A stretch of DNA of 64,000 nucleotides, taken from Talpa occidentalis. Taxonomy: Eukaryota; Chordata; Mammalia; Eulipotyphla; Talpidae. The stretch spans positions 107,753,194-107,817,193 of the forward strand of contig NW_026555331.1 of NCBI RefSeq assembly GCF_014898055.3. The letters are read 5' to 3'. This document shows, in pieces, positions 10,950 to 22,330 of this stretch (its first letter is position 1; the number at the start of each line of letters is the position of its first letter). Under the pieces are notes generated by a model that saw nothing but the letters and a program-made list of their open reading frames with translations, searched no databases and was not told where the DNA came from. The translations under genes and the position numbers were made by a program.

Positions 10950-11760
10950 CTACAGATCCCATCGCACTTCATCGTCTCTAGCCTGCGCGCTGTAAACTGA
11001 CAGGTGGTGGGCACAGAGGAGAGGTCGGTGTTTCATGTGTGTGTCCTGTTGGAGCAGACCCGCATGGGAACAACCAGGGGCGGCTGAGCCCTCCCTCTCC
11101 TCAGGGAAGCTGGTGTGGCCCCCAGAGCTGAGAGGCACGATCCTCCCCTCACCACTTTCCCTGCCAAGATGGGGTTTTCTGGAACTTGGCTCCCTGCCAT
11201 CTGAAAACCACCCAAGCCTGAGGGGACACTGGAGTCAGAGTGTTGTGGCCAGAGCTCTACCCGCTGACGTCCTGAGTGGGGGAACTGCTGGGAAGGGGAT
11301 GGAGGGAAAGCTTTTAAAAGTTGGAAGACACACAGGTGGCCTTTCTTCATGTGGACTGTGATGGTGTGGACCTGCTTCTTTCCAGCTCGGCTCTTCAGTG
11401 TTGGACAGTGCAGGACCATGGGGCTCTCCAGTCTCCTCTTCAACAAGCCACAGGATTTATTCCCCCATGTGCATGGCTGGCTACACCATTAGTCCCAGGC
11501 TGGCCAGGCAGGCCTGCTACACCTATGAGCTCTTCTTCCTGAGGGGCCAGCAAATATCTTGTCACATCTGTATCTCTCTCTCACTCTCTTCTCTGTAAAA
11601 AAATGCTGTTATTGTTGTTTCTCCTGTAGTCTGCTTTTGAGTCATGTCCTACAGTTGTAAGCACATGGGTTACCCGCTAACCTGGTCATCCCTTTTCTGT
11701 CCAGGCTCCCCTGATTTCATTGCCAGCTTGGAGCTGCCCTCTATGCAGTGTGAAAAATAA
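10950..11760. other. GC-rich unresolved block, possibly an old LTR
   Basis: This stretch is visibly richer in G and C than its surroundings. It ends in 'ctctctcactctcttctctg', a T-rich run and an AAAAATAAAAAGG word near 11750-11764. Composition and order resemble a retroviral LTR (GC-rich U3/R, pyrimidine-rich U5). I could not find matching TG and CA ends with a target duplication. The overlapping open frames on both strands (11033-11446 minus, 11035-11361 plus) carry no domain I know. Confidence 0.25.
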
Positions 11761-11814
11761 AAAGGACTTTCAGATCAATTCGGTTAAATACAAATTTACT
11801 AAAAATCCTATTTT

Positions 11815-11925
11815 TCCACGTTGAAGAGTGAATGCCCGCTCCGTGCTCAGCACTTTGTTAGTTGCTGCAGACACAGGGTTGAATCATTCCTGCCTTGAAT
11901 AGGAAGGGGAAATGCACATATAAGT
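11815..11925 (-). repeat. possible L2 LINE fragment
   Basis: The words 'gtgctcagcactttgttagttgctgcagacacagg' followed by 'aatcattcctgcc' resemble the L2 end read in reverse. It is short and diverged. Confidence 0.35.
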
Positions 11926-12051
11926 AAATAGATATAATTCACTGTAATATATACAACCATATCTATACATTCGAGGGACAGATGTCACACATGATAGAGT
12001 GGGAGTTTCTCTGCCTGGAAGAAAGTGAGGGGAACAGAAAGAGGATGAGAT

Positions 12052-12632
12052 TGTTATAGACAGGGAGAGGGCAGCCCAAACCCCGCAAACCTGCCTATTC
12101 TAAATGGGTTCTGCCATCCGCCGCATCAACACAAAACATATGACACTTTAATGGGAAGGAACTTTAATAAACTAGGAAACAATACAGGTAAGGCAAGAGT
12201 CTAGTTTCTAAATGAAGCACCCAAAGTTACCATCCCCTCGTGGGTAAAACTCCATCCATATGGGGTCGGCCCAGAGCAAGGCCCAAAGCCTGCCACAAGT
12301 CTAAAGCATCTTCCAGTGGGACCCACAGAAAAGGGTCACAAACAACCGGACAAGCCCGGAAGGAAAAGAGCAAATCAACATCCAAATAAAAGCTGCCATT
12401 GTCACCTCCCCATGGTCTCACCCATCTGTGTCACCCAGTCACGACCAAAAGACAAGCGCAATTTCTTACATGTCTCTAGGCTCCATGCGCCTCCTTCAGG
12501 TCTCCTGGCTCCATCCTGCTTCCTTCCTCAGTCTCTTCTTGCAGCTTCTTCTCTCCCTGCTCAGCTCCACCCTTCCTTGGGTGGGGCAGGGAAGTTGGAA
12601 CCTCCCCCTTTCCTGGGGACCACCCTGTTACA
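12052..12632 (-). mobile_element. solo LTR, LTR-A family
   Basis: On the plus strand it starts TGTTATAGACAGGGAG and ends CACCCTGTTACA, the reverse complement of the LTR-A ends. The four bases before it and after it are both AGAT (12048-12051 and 12633-12636), a clean 4-bp target duplication. No internal retroviral sequence adjoins, so this is a solo LTR left by recombination between the two LTRs. It aligns along its whole length with 36103-36695. Confidence 0.92.
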
Positions 12633-12636
12633 AGAT

Positions 12637-13574
12637 GACGAGTGGAGAAGAATATGAAGGAAAGACAGAGGAGGAAATGACATAGCAAAGAGAAGGAGCA
12701 AAAATAGAGGAGACTTACCTGTATTAGCCTGGTCAGTCAGAAGAGCAAATGTCTAGATCAGAAAATACAAGATGAAGGGAATTGAATCAAAATTTCATAG
12801 GCACATCACAGGTATGGGCCTTGATGGTCCTGTCTGTGGGAAGTCTTTGGCGTTACAGGAACGAAACAGCCTGCTGATAACTAAGCACAGCATGGGGTCA
12901 GGGAGAATGGCATCTTTCAATAAACGTGCCGAATTTCTCTAGGAATGCTTTTCCACAAAATTCCTGGCCTTATGCTAACTTTCCAGCAAGCTAACCCCTG
13001 GCCCTTGGGCTGATCTGGCCACAATCTGGCCAGGGGCAAGGGGGAGGGAGAAGGCTACTCTCTCTGAATAACTATTTCTCATTGTTTGTTTTCCCAGAGC
13101 TGCATACTTCCTCTAATTCTGAATCTGATAAAAGTGTTACTTAAGAGGGACTCGCCCTAGTGGAGGAGGAAATGTTAATAAAAAAGGAACATCAGCCCTC
13201 AGATTGATTGTCTCTCATGAGCACCAGAGGCAGGTGTTCCCACACCCACCCAGATGTTGCCATCCTCCGCCTGGTCGGGAAACCCAGACACGGCTGCTGG
13301 GGGAGGAGCTTTAGCATTTCATTTTCCTAACAGCTTTTCCTGGGAAAGTTTTCCGTTCCAAGTCTTCTCTCCCACTTGGTTCAATTCATCTTAAGATGGT
13401 ATCAATGGAATTATGATGGATAGCTGATTTTAGTGTTTTTGTGAGGGTCTCAGTCACCAACTGTGGTGCTTAAATTTAGGTTTCAATCTGAGTAGACATG
13501 GTGCTTGGTTGTTTGGGGCCCAACACAGCCTAGGTGTTTCTGTGAAGCTAATTTTTAGACATTATTTACATTAA
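12637..13574. other. unassigned sequence
   Basis: I saw no gene. A strong donor-like site on the minus strand (plus-strand ACTTAC at 12714-12719) has an acceptor-like sequence 34 bases upstream, but the pair has no coding or homology support. Confidence 0.35.
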
Positions 13575-13735
13575 AATCAATAGAATAAATGGTAAAGCCA
13601 GTGGATGCTTTGGGGGGGTGTGGTGTGGTGTGGTGTGGTGACATACATCGAGGAGGTGTGAGCCTATTCCCCTGGGTTATATATAGGGTTGTAAATCAAT
13701 GTTGCCACGATATAAATAGACAAATAAATAAATCT
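13575..13735 (+). mobile_element. L1 3' end with GTGGT microrepeat
   Basis: 'ggatgcttt', a G run, several GTGGT units, 'gacatacatcgaggaggtg', 'gcctattcccctgg' and 'gttgtaaatcaatgt' then AAATAAATAAAT. The same order appears in the L1 ending near 46375, so both come from one L1 3' UTR lineage. Only the tail end is present. Confidence 0.7.
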
Positions 13736-13827
13736 GCAGACTGAGTAAAGCAATGTGGGTGGCTTCACCTAATCAGTGGAAGGCCTTAAGAAACAAAGAC
13801 TGAGGTTTTCCAATAAAGAAGATATTT

Positions 13828-14560
13828 GGCACAAGGAGTTGTTATAGAGCCACCCCGATATTAAACGGGTTCCTGGCTGTGGGTCCTCACCCGCGCGCTT
13901 TAAAGGACTTATGAATACTACTACAGACACACACAAAAGGTTATAAAAGGTTATTTACAAGAGAAAAGAAATAAGGAAAATGTACAACTCAGGGAGAAAA
14001 TAGGGAAATAAAGTCTTTAATGCGTCCTACCCGATCCGATGACCTGGAAACCCAAAGTCACTCTCAGAGCTGGCTGGACGCTGCGAGCTGGCCGAGAGCC
14101 CAAAATGGAGAGCCCCTCAAAGCCCACGTGTCTGCCTTTTGTATCCACCTGGCTGCTTAACCCCACCCTCAGGTCCCAGCCACCTTCCCTTTGGTGGTGA
14201 TGGGATTTGGAGTTCCCAGTGTCTTTGGCTTTGACCTGGGGTGGGGTGGAGTCCACAAAGCCTATATGGAATTTGCTTTGGGACATCCTTTTCCCCCTAA
14301 CAGAGTTAAGACACAACCTATGAAGTTCGCTGCAGCCACTGCAGCATGAGTTTGATCCCCGGCCGGCCAGGGACCTACCCACATGGCCCAGCAGACCTCT
14401 CCTAACCCACCCCCTGCTCCCCTCAGCAGTGTACTTTGGTCAATCTGCCTGTTCTTTTCCCCACTCTGTCTCTGGTGAGTCCTCTCACCCCTCGCATCTC
14501 TGGCCTGTACCCCAGTTCTTATATGCATAAATAAATAAATCTTTTTTTTTAAAAAAAAAG
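13828..14560 (+). mobile_element. type A SINE, 5' truncated and split by an LTR
   Basis: The SINE begins GGCACAAGG at 13828. It is interrupted at 13840-14302 by an LTR, resumes GAGTTAAGACACAACC, and ends in ATAAATAAATAAATC plus a T/A run. A 13-bp target duplication AAAGAAGATATTT lies at 13815-13827 and 14561-14573. Body words match the SINEs at 7935 and 26007. The first ~15 bases of the head are missing. Confidence 0.87.
13840..14302 (-). mobile_element. solo LTR, LTR-B family, inserted in the SINE
   Basis: It starts TGTTATAGAGCC and ends CCCCCTAACA on the plus strand; the functional orientation is minus. Read on the minus strand it has a TATA-like GGATACAAAAGG (plus 14135-14146) and ATTAAA (plus 14016-14021), in the right order for U3 and R. 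The GAGT at 13836-13839 is repeated at 14303-14306, a 4-bp target duplication within the SINE. It shares only its termini style with LTR-A. A gammaretrovirus-like class I origin is likely from duplication size and layout. Confidence 0.85.
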
Positions 14561-14573
14561 AAAGAAGATATTT

Positions 14574-15409
14574 GACCTCAAAAGTACAACATAGAGACTG
14601 CCCAAGCTTTCAGTCCAGCTGCCCCCCACAATTGCCAAATCCCACAATTGTTTGCCAAACCCCACAATTGTTTGAGCCAATTGATGTATATTATTGTTTC
14701 TGTTTCTCTGAAGGCTTAAGTTTGCCCGCACACTTAGAGTTTTTTATTTCCACAATTTGTGTTTGTTTTAATGTCTCTTTATCAGTTAATATAGCTAAGC
14801 TCAATGATGGTAAACTGTAAATTCAAGGAGGACCTTGGGGATTAATTGGTGGATGTTCTTGGATCTAATTCTCAAAAGAGAGAGTTGCAGAATCCTGAGG
14901 CTTCATCAGTCAAGAGAGAAGAGGTGTGTGGAGTCTGGTGGGTGGAAAAAGTGACTCATCTTGATACTGAGGTGAGTCTGGAAGATGGATCTGTCCTTGC
15001 AGGGATGTGTCAGCCTCTGAGCCTGGAATTTCCATCCTAGGGGAAAACCACTCCATAGGGCCATCCCAAGAAAAGAGTAAGAATACCTGGCATTCTGCCG
15101 ACAATCATTTTCTTTTTTTGCTCCTACATGAAAGTGAAAGGTTTTGCCCCAAAAGAAACATAAATATTTATGAAATAAATTGACTTGTGATACCTAGTTT
15201 GATATCTCCCAAATGGATAGAAATTGAGTCTCTTCTTATCTTCTCCAAAAGGCTCCTTTCCAATTATCTGGATAACATCTGAGCCCTATAATTAAAGTAG
15301 TGACACTGAGCAGGGATCCCTATGGTTTCTGGGAACTGAAGTCATTAACTGAACGTCGTCCACAGTGAGTCACCTGTCTATGGAGGGGACAATGACTGGT
15401 GACTGCGGA
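14574..15409. other. unassigned sequence
   Basis: No exon or nameable repeat was seen. A short repeat of CCCACAATTG with TTTG occurs near 14640-14672 (imperfect tandem duplication). Confidence 0.4.
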
Positions 15410-15640
15410 TGACCGGAATCCTAAGTCACAAAGCATTCTCATATGCTTTAACTTTCTAACTATTCTTCCTTGCCCAGAATGCAGAGAGCAAATATGATTC
15501 TCCTAAAGAGAAAGAAACTGAAATACAAAGACTCACATGACTTGCTCAAATGTGCACAGGTAGCAAGTAGTTGTCCTAGAATTAGAATTTAGGCTTTTGT
15601 CTTTGATTCCTTGCCCATTGCTATTTGTGTACCTGCCCTT
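15410..15640 (+). repeat. MIR SINE
   Basis: 'gcattctcatatgctttaac', 'agagaaagaaactgaaatac', 'cttgctcaaatgtgcacagg' and 'gaatttaggc' follow the MIR order in plus orientation. Confidence 0.6.
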
Positions 15641-15809
15641 CTAGAATGTCATGGTGCAAATGTCTCCACTACAGATCTTTTTAAAGTTAATGCAAAGAAC
15701 TGGCTACTAAGTGTTTCCTTCATACATAAAAAGGTTTCACTTTTTAAGATGTACTGAAACCTCTATCCACAACCCCCACCTCGACACACCAAAAATTAAG
15801 ATGTTTTAA

Positions 15810-15960
15810 AAGGCATTTATTGCCCAGCTATATACTGAGCAACTACTAGGAAGGTTCTGTGGAGTTTGATGTGGAATGTGACACAGTTGCTGCCCCTGAG
15901 AGCCTAATCTTTTGGAGGACTTGAGATGAGCATACAGATCATTAGAATCTTAGGTATTAC
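15810..15960 (-). repeat. L2 LINE fragment
   Basis: 'ggcatttattgcccagctatatactgagcaactactagg' and 'cagttgctgcccctgagagcctaat' match the L2 end read in reverse. Confidence 0.5.
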
Positions 15961-16057
15961 ATCTGAATGATCTTTAAGGTTAGTTACTGTGATTGCTGCT
16001 CTATGCAGAAAACCACCCTTAAGTGCTTAGTACTCTGCTGAGGTCACAAAGTAATTT

Positions 16058-16652
16058 TGTAAGAGGGTGGTCCCCAGAAAAAGGGGAGGTTCCAGGTTCC
16101 CTGCCCCAGCCGAGGGAGGGTGGAGCTGAGCAGGAAGGAGAAGCAGCAGAGGAGACTGAGGAAGGGAAGAAGCAGGATGGAGATCCAGAAGGAGTCCTGG
16201 AGGAGGCACATGGAGCAGAGAGACACGTGAAGAAACTGCGCTTGCTTCTTGGTCCTGGACTGGTTGACACAGACGTAGGGGAGAGACCTGTGGGGAGGTG
16301 ACAATGGCAGTGTTGATCTTGATTTTGCTCTTTTCCTCCTAGACTTGTCTGGTTGTTTCTGATCTTTTCCTATGGGTCCCCACCAGAAGGTAATTTAGGC
16401 TTGTGGCAGGCTTTCGGGCCTTGCTTTGGGCCAATCCTGTTTGGACTTTCACCCACGAGGGGATGATGGGTAACTTTGGGTGCTTGAGTTGGAACTATAT
16501 TCTTTGTCTTTTCTGTATTGCACACTAATTGTATTAAAGTACCTTTCCATTAAAGGTCTGTATGTTTTGTCTTGATGCAGCGGCGGGTGGCAGAATCTAT
16601 TTAGAGCAGGCAGGTTTGGGGGTTCTGGGGACCCTCTCCCTGCCCTGTCACA
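16058..16652 (+). mobile_element. solo LTR, LTR-A family
   Basis: It starts TGTAAGAGGGTGGTCCCC and ends CCCTGTCACA. The flanking bases are ATTT on both sides (16054-16057 and 16653-16656), a clean 4-bp target duplication. ATTAAA signals lie near 16533 and 16550. No adjoining internal sequence is present. It is more diverged from the 36103 copy than the 12052 copy is, by eye. Confidence 0.92.
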
Positions 16653-16656
16653 ATTT

Positions 16657-17239
16657 GGTGAAAGATTCTTGGCTGTTAGTCCAAAGCGCTCTCCCTTTTG
16701 CTGCTCGCTGTTCTGTACCACAACAGAGTGCATCAGGCACAGTTCCCAGACTGCACAGGCGGACACCGGGGCACCACGGGATATTTTTGATTCCCAAGGA
16801 GTTTGCAATTTAAAAATGCTCTAAACTACTTTTGGTGTTGTGCTTTATTTTTGAACCTGTTTTCTACTGTTGCTGTGGCAGAAGAGAAAGTATGATAAAA
16901 AAAAAATCACATGGAACAGGAGATGAGGATGAGAGTGTCCAAATTGAATTCGAAGTTCAAGAAGCTGTGCAGGATCGTCTATATCCCACAAGTAATTGTG
17001 TATATTTAAGATAAAGTAAAAATAGTATCATTTTCTTTCAATTTATGTATGCATTTTTTTCCAAATGTCTGCTAAATTATTAGAGCATAGTACTTATTGT
17101 TAGCTCCTAACAACTAAAAACTAGAATGGGAATTTTTTTTGTCCTAGAATCTCCAGAAAAAATTTCAGAGACAAGAAGTTTGGGAACCTCTGTAAATTAG
17201 TCTTACTACTCAAAATGGTCTCTCAACCAGTACTTTCGC
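16657..17239. other. unassigned sequence
   Basis: No gene or nameable repeat was seen. The open frames here are short and have no recognisable product. Confidence 0.4.
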
Positions 17240-17253
17240 TATCCCCTGGTTCT

Positions 17254-17353
17254 TTTTTTTTTTTTTTTTGTGGGACCCTCGCCGGCGGCACCAACATGCG
17301 CTGCAGAGGCTGAGGCCAACCTTGCAGCCCAGTGCTCAGCCTCTGCGCCACCA
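17254..17353 (-). mobile_element. short tRNA-head SINE (type C)
   Basis: On the minus strand it reads from a GCGCAGAGGCTGAGCACTGGGCTGC head to GGGTCCCAC and then a run of A (plus-strand T run from about 17253). A TATCCCCTGGTTCT target duplication flanks it at 17240-17253 and 17354-17367. It stops at the same base (GTCCCAC) as the SINE at 8220, so the short form is a repeated structure, not one random truncation. Confidence 0.85.
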
Positions 17354-17529
17354 TATCCCCTGGTTCTTGCAGGAAATGCAGGCTCCTGTCAAACCCAAAT
17401 CAGACTTCCTTTTTTTAACCCATATCCCAGGTGATCCTTATACACTTGATTCACATTTGAAAACTGCTGCGTCTGAGAGTCAGAAGGATGCTCGAAGCTA
17501 ACTTCCCCATCTGCTATCTTCTCATCAGC

Positions 17530-17685
17530 CACAGAGTGTCCACTGGACTCAGACTTCAGATCCTGCCCCTGACACTTAGTAGGTAAAGACCTTGGGTAAT
17601 ATTGTGAAATCTGAGCCTTAGTTTCCTTACCTGTCAAGTGAGATTAATGTTTGTCTTGATCTCTTTGGTGGTTATAAAGGATAAA
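17530..17685 (+). repeat. MIR SINE
   Basis: 'ctgcccctgacacttagtagg', 'ctgagccttagtttccttacctgtcaagtgag' and 'ggttataaaggataaag' follow the MIR 3' half. Confidence 0.7.
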
Positions 17686-18002
17686 GAAGATAACACAAAT
17701 GGAATGCCCACGCCAGAATAAATGGTGAATTATCAATTCTCTTTGCCTCCTGAGTCTGGCTCCCAGGCAGGTAACTTGCTTTCACTTTCTGCACCTTTGA
17801 ATGGTCACAATTATAGGAGAAGTTGCATTTTCATGGACAGTCACTGGATTGATGATCATTCCTGCTCTAATATTCAAGCAAATGCAAACACTTATGTGTT
17901 TGCAGGTCTTTTACCAGTAATGCTGCCTGGGAATGTATGCAGATGTGCCTTGGAGAAATTGTTAACACCCTAGGCAGGCTGATGGGCAGGAAAGAATTTG
18001 CT
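17686..18002. other. unassigned sequence
   Basis: No supportable feature was seen. Confidence 0.35.
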
Positions 18003-18030
18003 GTGTGTGTGTGTGTCTGTGTGTGTGTTA
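18003..18030. repeat. TG dinucleotide microsatellite
   Basis: An interrupted TG run with one TC interruption. Confidence 0.85.
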
Positions 18031-18645
18031 AAATATATGCAACAGTTAGTCTTAACTGTTTTTAATGGAATTAAAAGCATGCACTTTGCTGTGTAACCAT
18101 CACCACCATCCATCTCTCTAACTCTTCATCTCAAAAAATGAAACTATTCCTTACACAATAACTTGACATCACTAGTCTACTCTGTCTCTTTGATTTTGAC
18201 TATTCTAAGTCCCTCACATCAGTGAAATACTGTAGTATCTGTTTTTGTGTGTCTGTGTGACTGGCTTGTTTCAGTTAGGATAATATATTTAAGTTTCATC
18301 CACACTGCAGCATGTGTGAAAGTTTCCTTCCCTTTTACAGGCTGCATAATATTCCCTTGTATATGCACGCATGCATGTATGCATATATACTTATATATAT
18401 CACACTGTGCTCATCTCTTTATGCATCAGTGGACACTTCTGTTATAAAGACAGAGCACAAATAATTCTTGGCGATCCTCCTTTCATTTTTTTTTTTTTTT
18501 AGATATATTTCCAAAAGTGGAGTTGCCGGACACATGATAATTCTATTTTTAATTTTTTGAAGAACTGTCATGCTGTTTTCTAAAGTGGCTACACCATTTT
18601 ATATTCTCACCTAGCAGTGCATAATGCATGAATTCTGTTTCGAAC
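18031..18645 (-). mobile_element. L1 LINE 3' region, antisense
   Basis: In plus-strand reading it shows 'gtaaccatcaccaccatcc', 'ctattctaagtccctcac', 'gcataatattcccttgtat', 'ccaaaagtggagttgccgg' and 'ctgttttctaaagtggctac'. These words occur in this order in the antisense of old mammalian L1 3' ends. An ATGCATGTATGCATATATAC run at ~18367-18390 interrupts the middle. Confidence 0.7.
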
Positions 18646-19120
18646 TTATTTTCCAATATACATGAATATATTTTCTGATACAATCAATGACCCAGCCGGG
18701 TAGACAAAGACACTCTCCCCTAAGACTGAGAGCTCTCCAAACTGGGAGATCCTGCTTTACTCTTATTGGATCACTGCACACCTAGGGTGGTTTTTTGGAA
18801 CTAGAAGGGTTTGCTGCCTGTTTGTTGACTTAAATGGAATGTTTTCTACCCCCATTCTTCTGGGTCCTGAGGACATTTATCCCAGAATGTAGCTTTTCTT
18901 CCTATACAGCAGCGCCACCTGCTGGAACCATTGTCACATTGCAGTTGTCTGGCCAATATCTACGCCTTTGATTCATACTCCGCCCACACTGATTTGGAAC
19001 CTGTGTGTTCAGGCTTTTGTAATCCTTTAGACAAGGTTGAGGTTTATTTTCCTTTTGCAAAGTTTTTTTCTCAGAGATAAACAATGTAATGGAATTAAAA
19101 TTATGGGTATGTGAAAACCA
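18646..19120. other. unassigned sequence
   Basis: No supportable feature was seen. The long minus-strand open frames that cross into the next repeat are low-complexity leucine/serine runs from it. Confidence 0.4.
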
Positions 19121-19129
19121 TGTGCGCGA

Positions 19130-19191
<62 letters not shown>

Positions 19192-19192
19192 C

Positions 19193-19227
<35 letters not shown>

Positions 19228-19232
19228 GAGAG
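19121..19232. repeat. compound CG/TG/AG microsatellite
   Basis: A CG-alternating block (about 19123-19144) runs into TG repeats (to 19160) and then AG repeats with ACAGAG variants to 19232. Alternating purine-pyrimidine CG/TG tracts can adopt Z-DNA, and AG tracts can form triplexes. Both are family knowledge, not seen here. Confidence 0.92.
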
Positions 19233-22189
19233 AACAAGGTGATGTTGCACACGATGAGGACAGCTTGAGTGGGAGGGAGGGTCTGTAAAGAAATGGAATG
19301 TGGCAAAGTGTGACTATTGTAAGAAGGATGCAGGAGGCTGAGACCAGACCAAGCCCACCTTGAGGCATTTTTAAAGTGGACACAAAGCAGTTGATGTTAT
19401 AATTACAAACTATTTACTCTTATTAATAACTCTTTTAACTAAAAATAGCTGCAGGGAAAAAAAAATTAATGGGAACCTCCATCATTAACTTACTTAAGAC
19501 TCTTTATCTCCATATACAGTAAGATTGTTACTTTCCAAACTTCGAATCAAGAATTTGGCTTTTCAGTAGTTCAATCTGATTTCCCCAAAATAATAGTCTG
19601 AACACTTCCTCAAATATGAAATATCATTCCCACTCCAAAGATATCATCATGGAGTACAAAAGTCTACACTCATCTATTTCTTCTCTATTTCATCATTAAT
19701 AGGAAGAGGGGTGAACAGATTTAAGCTTTGCCGGCCTCGAAGTGGTTTTATATGATGAACTAATATAAAGCCCGACAAGCACATTGGGTGCTCAGGGAAT
19801 TTCTTTGCTTTCTTATTGGGCTGGAATTTCTCTTCCTGGCCCCCCTCTGTGTTACAGCTCCTTCTTTCTGCCATCACCCAGGCCCTAAGGAAAAGGTCTG
19901 ACCCTGGGATGGGCCTCAGTTCAGGACTCCTCCTAGTGGCTGAGTCGACTAGTAGCACAGATCAGGGTGTGGGATGGTGTGAGTGAATACAGGGTAAGGA
20001 GAAGCAGGGATGAAAGCAATCTCATTGAAAGCGATGCGACTTGAAAAGAAACACAGCTAGGAGGGGAGGTGTTTCAGAGGAGCCATTCTAAGGGTGCTAG
20101 TTTCCACAGTACCTAGCACTTCAAAAAAGGCCCTTGGTGAGTTGGAAGGCAGCAAACCCACCGGTTCATTGGGGGGTTTGTTGGGGAAGTGGAGCTGGCA
20201 ACAAAGCCAGAGCTTTGGATTCTGGCCCATCTGGGTTCAAACACAATCTTTACCAGTCATTGGTCATGGAGCTCACCCTGGGGGCTGAGCCTGCTAAGTC
20301 TCTGCCTGCTCGTGAGTAGAAGAAAGGTGGAGACGGTGAGGATGCAACTCATAAACCTAGGAAAGTAGGTCCCACACACACCTTCTAGAGCAAATTCTCG
20401 AATGTGCTTGTTGTCTTTGGAGAACACCAGGTTCCCCTCCTAATCTCACCCCCATGCACCCACACATACCTATATATGTGATTCAACCCATACCCTATAA
20501 TCACTCTACCTGCCACCCCCATCCTCAAATCCCTGGCCTCACTGGTTGATTACCCGTTGTGATCTCCCAGACTTCCTCTTCACTAGAACTTTATTGACTG
20601 TTGACAACAATAATTCAGACACACACACACAAGTCAACTTTTCTAAGGGGAATTTTAATCATGATCACACTTTTGAAACAAATGGGACCAAGTCTCACTC
20701 AGGAATCGGCTAGCCCAGGAACAAATTATGAACCGAAAGTGGCAGCCTTACCTCTCATTAGTGAAAACTGCATCACATGATCCCTATAAATGTAAAACAA
20801 CTGGGCTACTGGGTGTTAACTTACAGCTTTTCTAGAAGAGACAGGTAAAGGGAAAAGACACGGATATGGAGTCTGGGCTGGCATATTACCACCATGATAG
20901 GGATAATAAATAGAAATTCACAGTACTGTAATTAAATTGTGCAATAAATACATTGTTATTTTCTTCCATATACAAAATAGCACAGAAAATGTCTTTTATG
21001 TAGAGTTCTGTCTTTATGACACTTATTTGTACAATTCATCTGTCAATATTTCCCTCAACTCTTTTTTAATTTTCTCCATGGAATTTCTTAGCATATAAAT
21101 ACATATTTCAACACACACACACACATTTTGTTCGTTTATTTTGAGCAATAGAACTATTTAAGGACTATTTTTATAGCAGAGCACACTTTTCCAGAAATGA
21201 AATGGCACCTTTTGGAAACAAGAATATTTTCCACAGGCTTCTGAAGCCTAAGATTCAAGTTTCCTCCAGCTGAAAATCATCACCATTCAAGAGTCCCTGA
21301 ATTCAGCAAACATGTCATGCCCCAAAGAGACGCCAGGGGGCAGGGCAGCATAAGAAGTGAGCGTGCTCCTCACTTGTAGGTCTGTAATTTGATTGTATCA
21401 AATTAAACCCACCTGTATAATTGTGATCAGGATGTTCCTTACCTAAGTTTTTGTGCCGCCAGTTCATCGTGGTTTCAACCTCATTTCCAGAAATGAGCAA
21501 GGCATAAAGCACTTCCAGTGACCCATACTTCATTTGGCTAATTAACAGACCAATTCTTTTTAAAAGAGGAGTCTGTTTACTGAAAACACAACTGTGTTGT
21601 TGAATGCAACATCACTCAGGATCTTTTTAACCTATTTTAGGAAATAAACACTCTGATATTTGTTTCCAAAATTCTAGATCATATGGGCAGATGTTTGTGG
21701 GAAAGAATGACTCAGGCAAACTCTCTACTATTAAGGGTGAGGCTCTAACAACTAGAACTGATCTTTCCTTTTTAAAAATTTTGAGTCTAATAATGAAACA
21801 GAGACACTTATGAGCAGCAAAGTAGCTTTTTTTTTTCAGAAACGTGTAATGACACTCTAATCTTTAAACATATATTCCATTTTCTGAATCAACTGAGATT
21901 TTGACAGATGAAGAGCCGTTGAATCAGCAGAGAATTAGGGTAAAGGCAAATTCAGGTTATATCTTTAATTCAGGATGATAACATTGATTTCAATAGAATG
22001 GAAGCTCCGGTGGATTCAAACCATTTGCAAAGAACTCATGTTGGGAAGGCTTTTCAGATTTTGTTTGCACTTGGTGAGAAAAGGTGCACTGACTGATTAT
22101 TGACATTGGTCCTTGGTGAAGAAATGAGTTGTGTAATAAATACATTTGTCACGTCTTGACACATTTCCTCTCTCTGACTCTGGTTTAGG
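19233..22189. other. unassigned sequence, about 3 kb
   Basis: No exon with a convincing acceptor, frame and donor and no clear young repeat was seen. Short CA runs are at about 20620-20630 and 21113-21124. The sequence is AT-rich. It may hold old repeats beyond recognition by eye, or unique intergenic sequence. Confidence 0.4.
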
Positions 22190-22330
22190 ACCATCTCCAA
22201 CCATTATATTTTTTGAGGATCTGTTTTATATAAAGCACAGTGTTGGTGCTAACGAGGACAAATATGAAATAAAACAGGCTGGTCCCTGTTCTTCCTGAGA
22301 TGATCATGCAGTGGGAAGAATTAATACCTT
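22190..22330 (-). repeat. possible L2 LINE fragment
   Basis: 'gaggatctgttttatataaagcacagtgttggtgctaacgagg' with 'ctggtccctgttcttcctgag' resembles the L2 3' end in reverse. Confidence 0.4.

Noticed and set aside
12686..12725. Strong GTAAGT donor with an acceptor 34 bases upstream on the minus strand
   Set aside because: Too short, no frame information, downstream of the candidate terminal exon, and no partner exon was seen.
18902..19383. Minus-strand frames of 118-134 codons rich in Leu/Ser
   Set aside because: They are produced by the AG/TG microsatellite read in the antisense direction.
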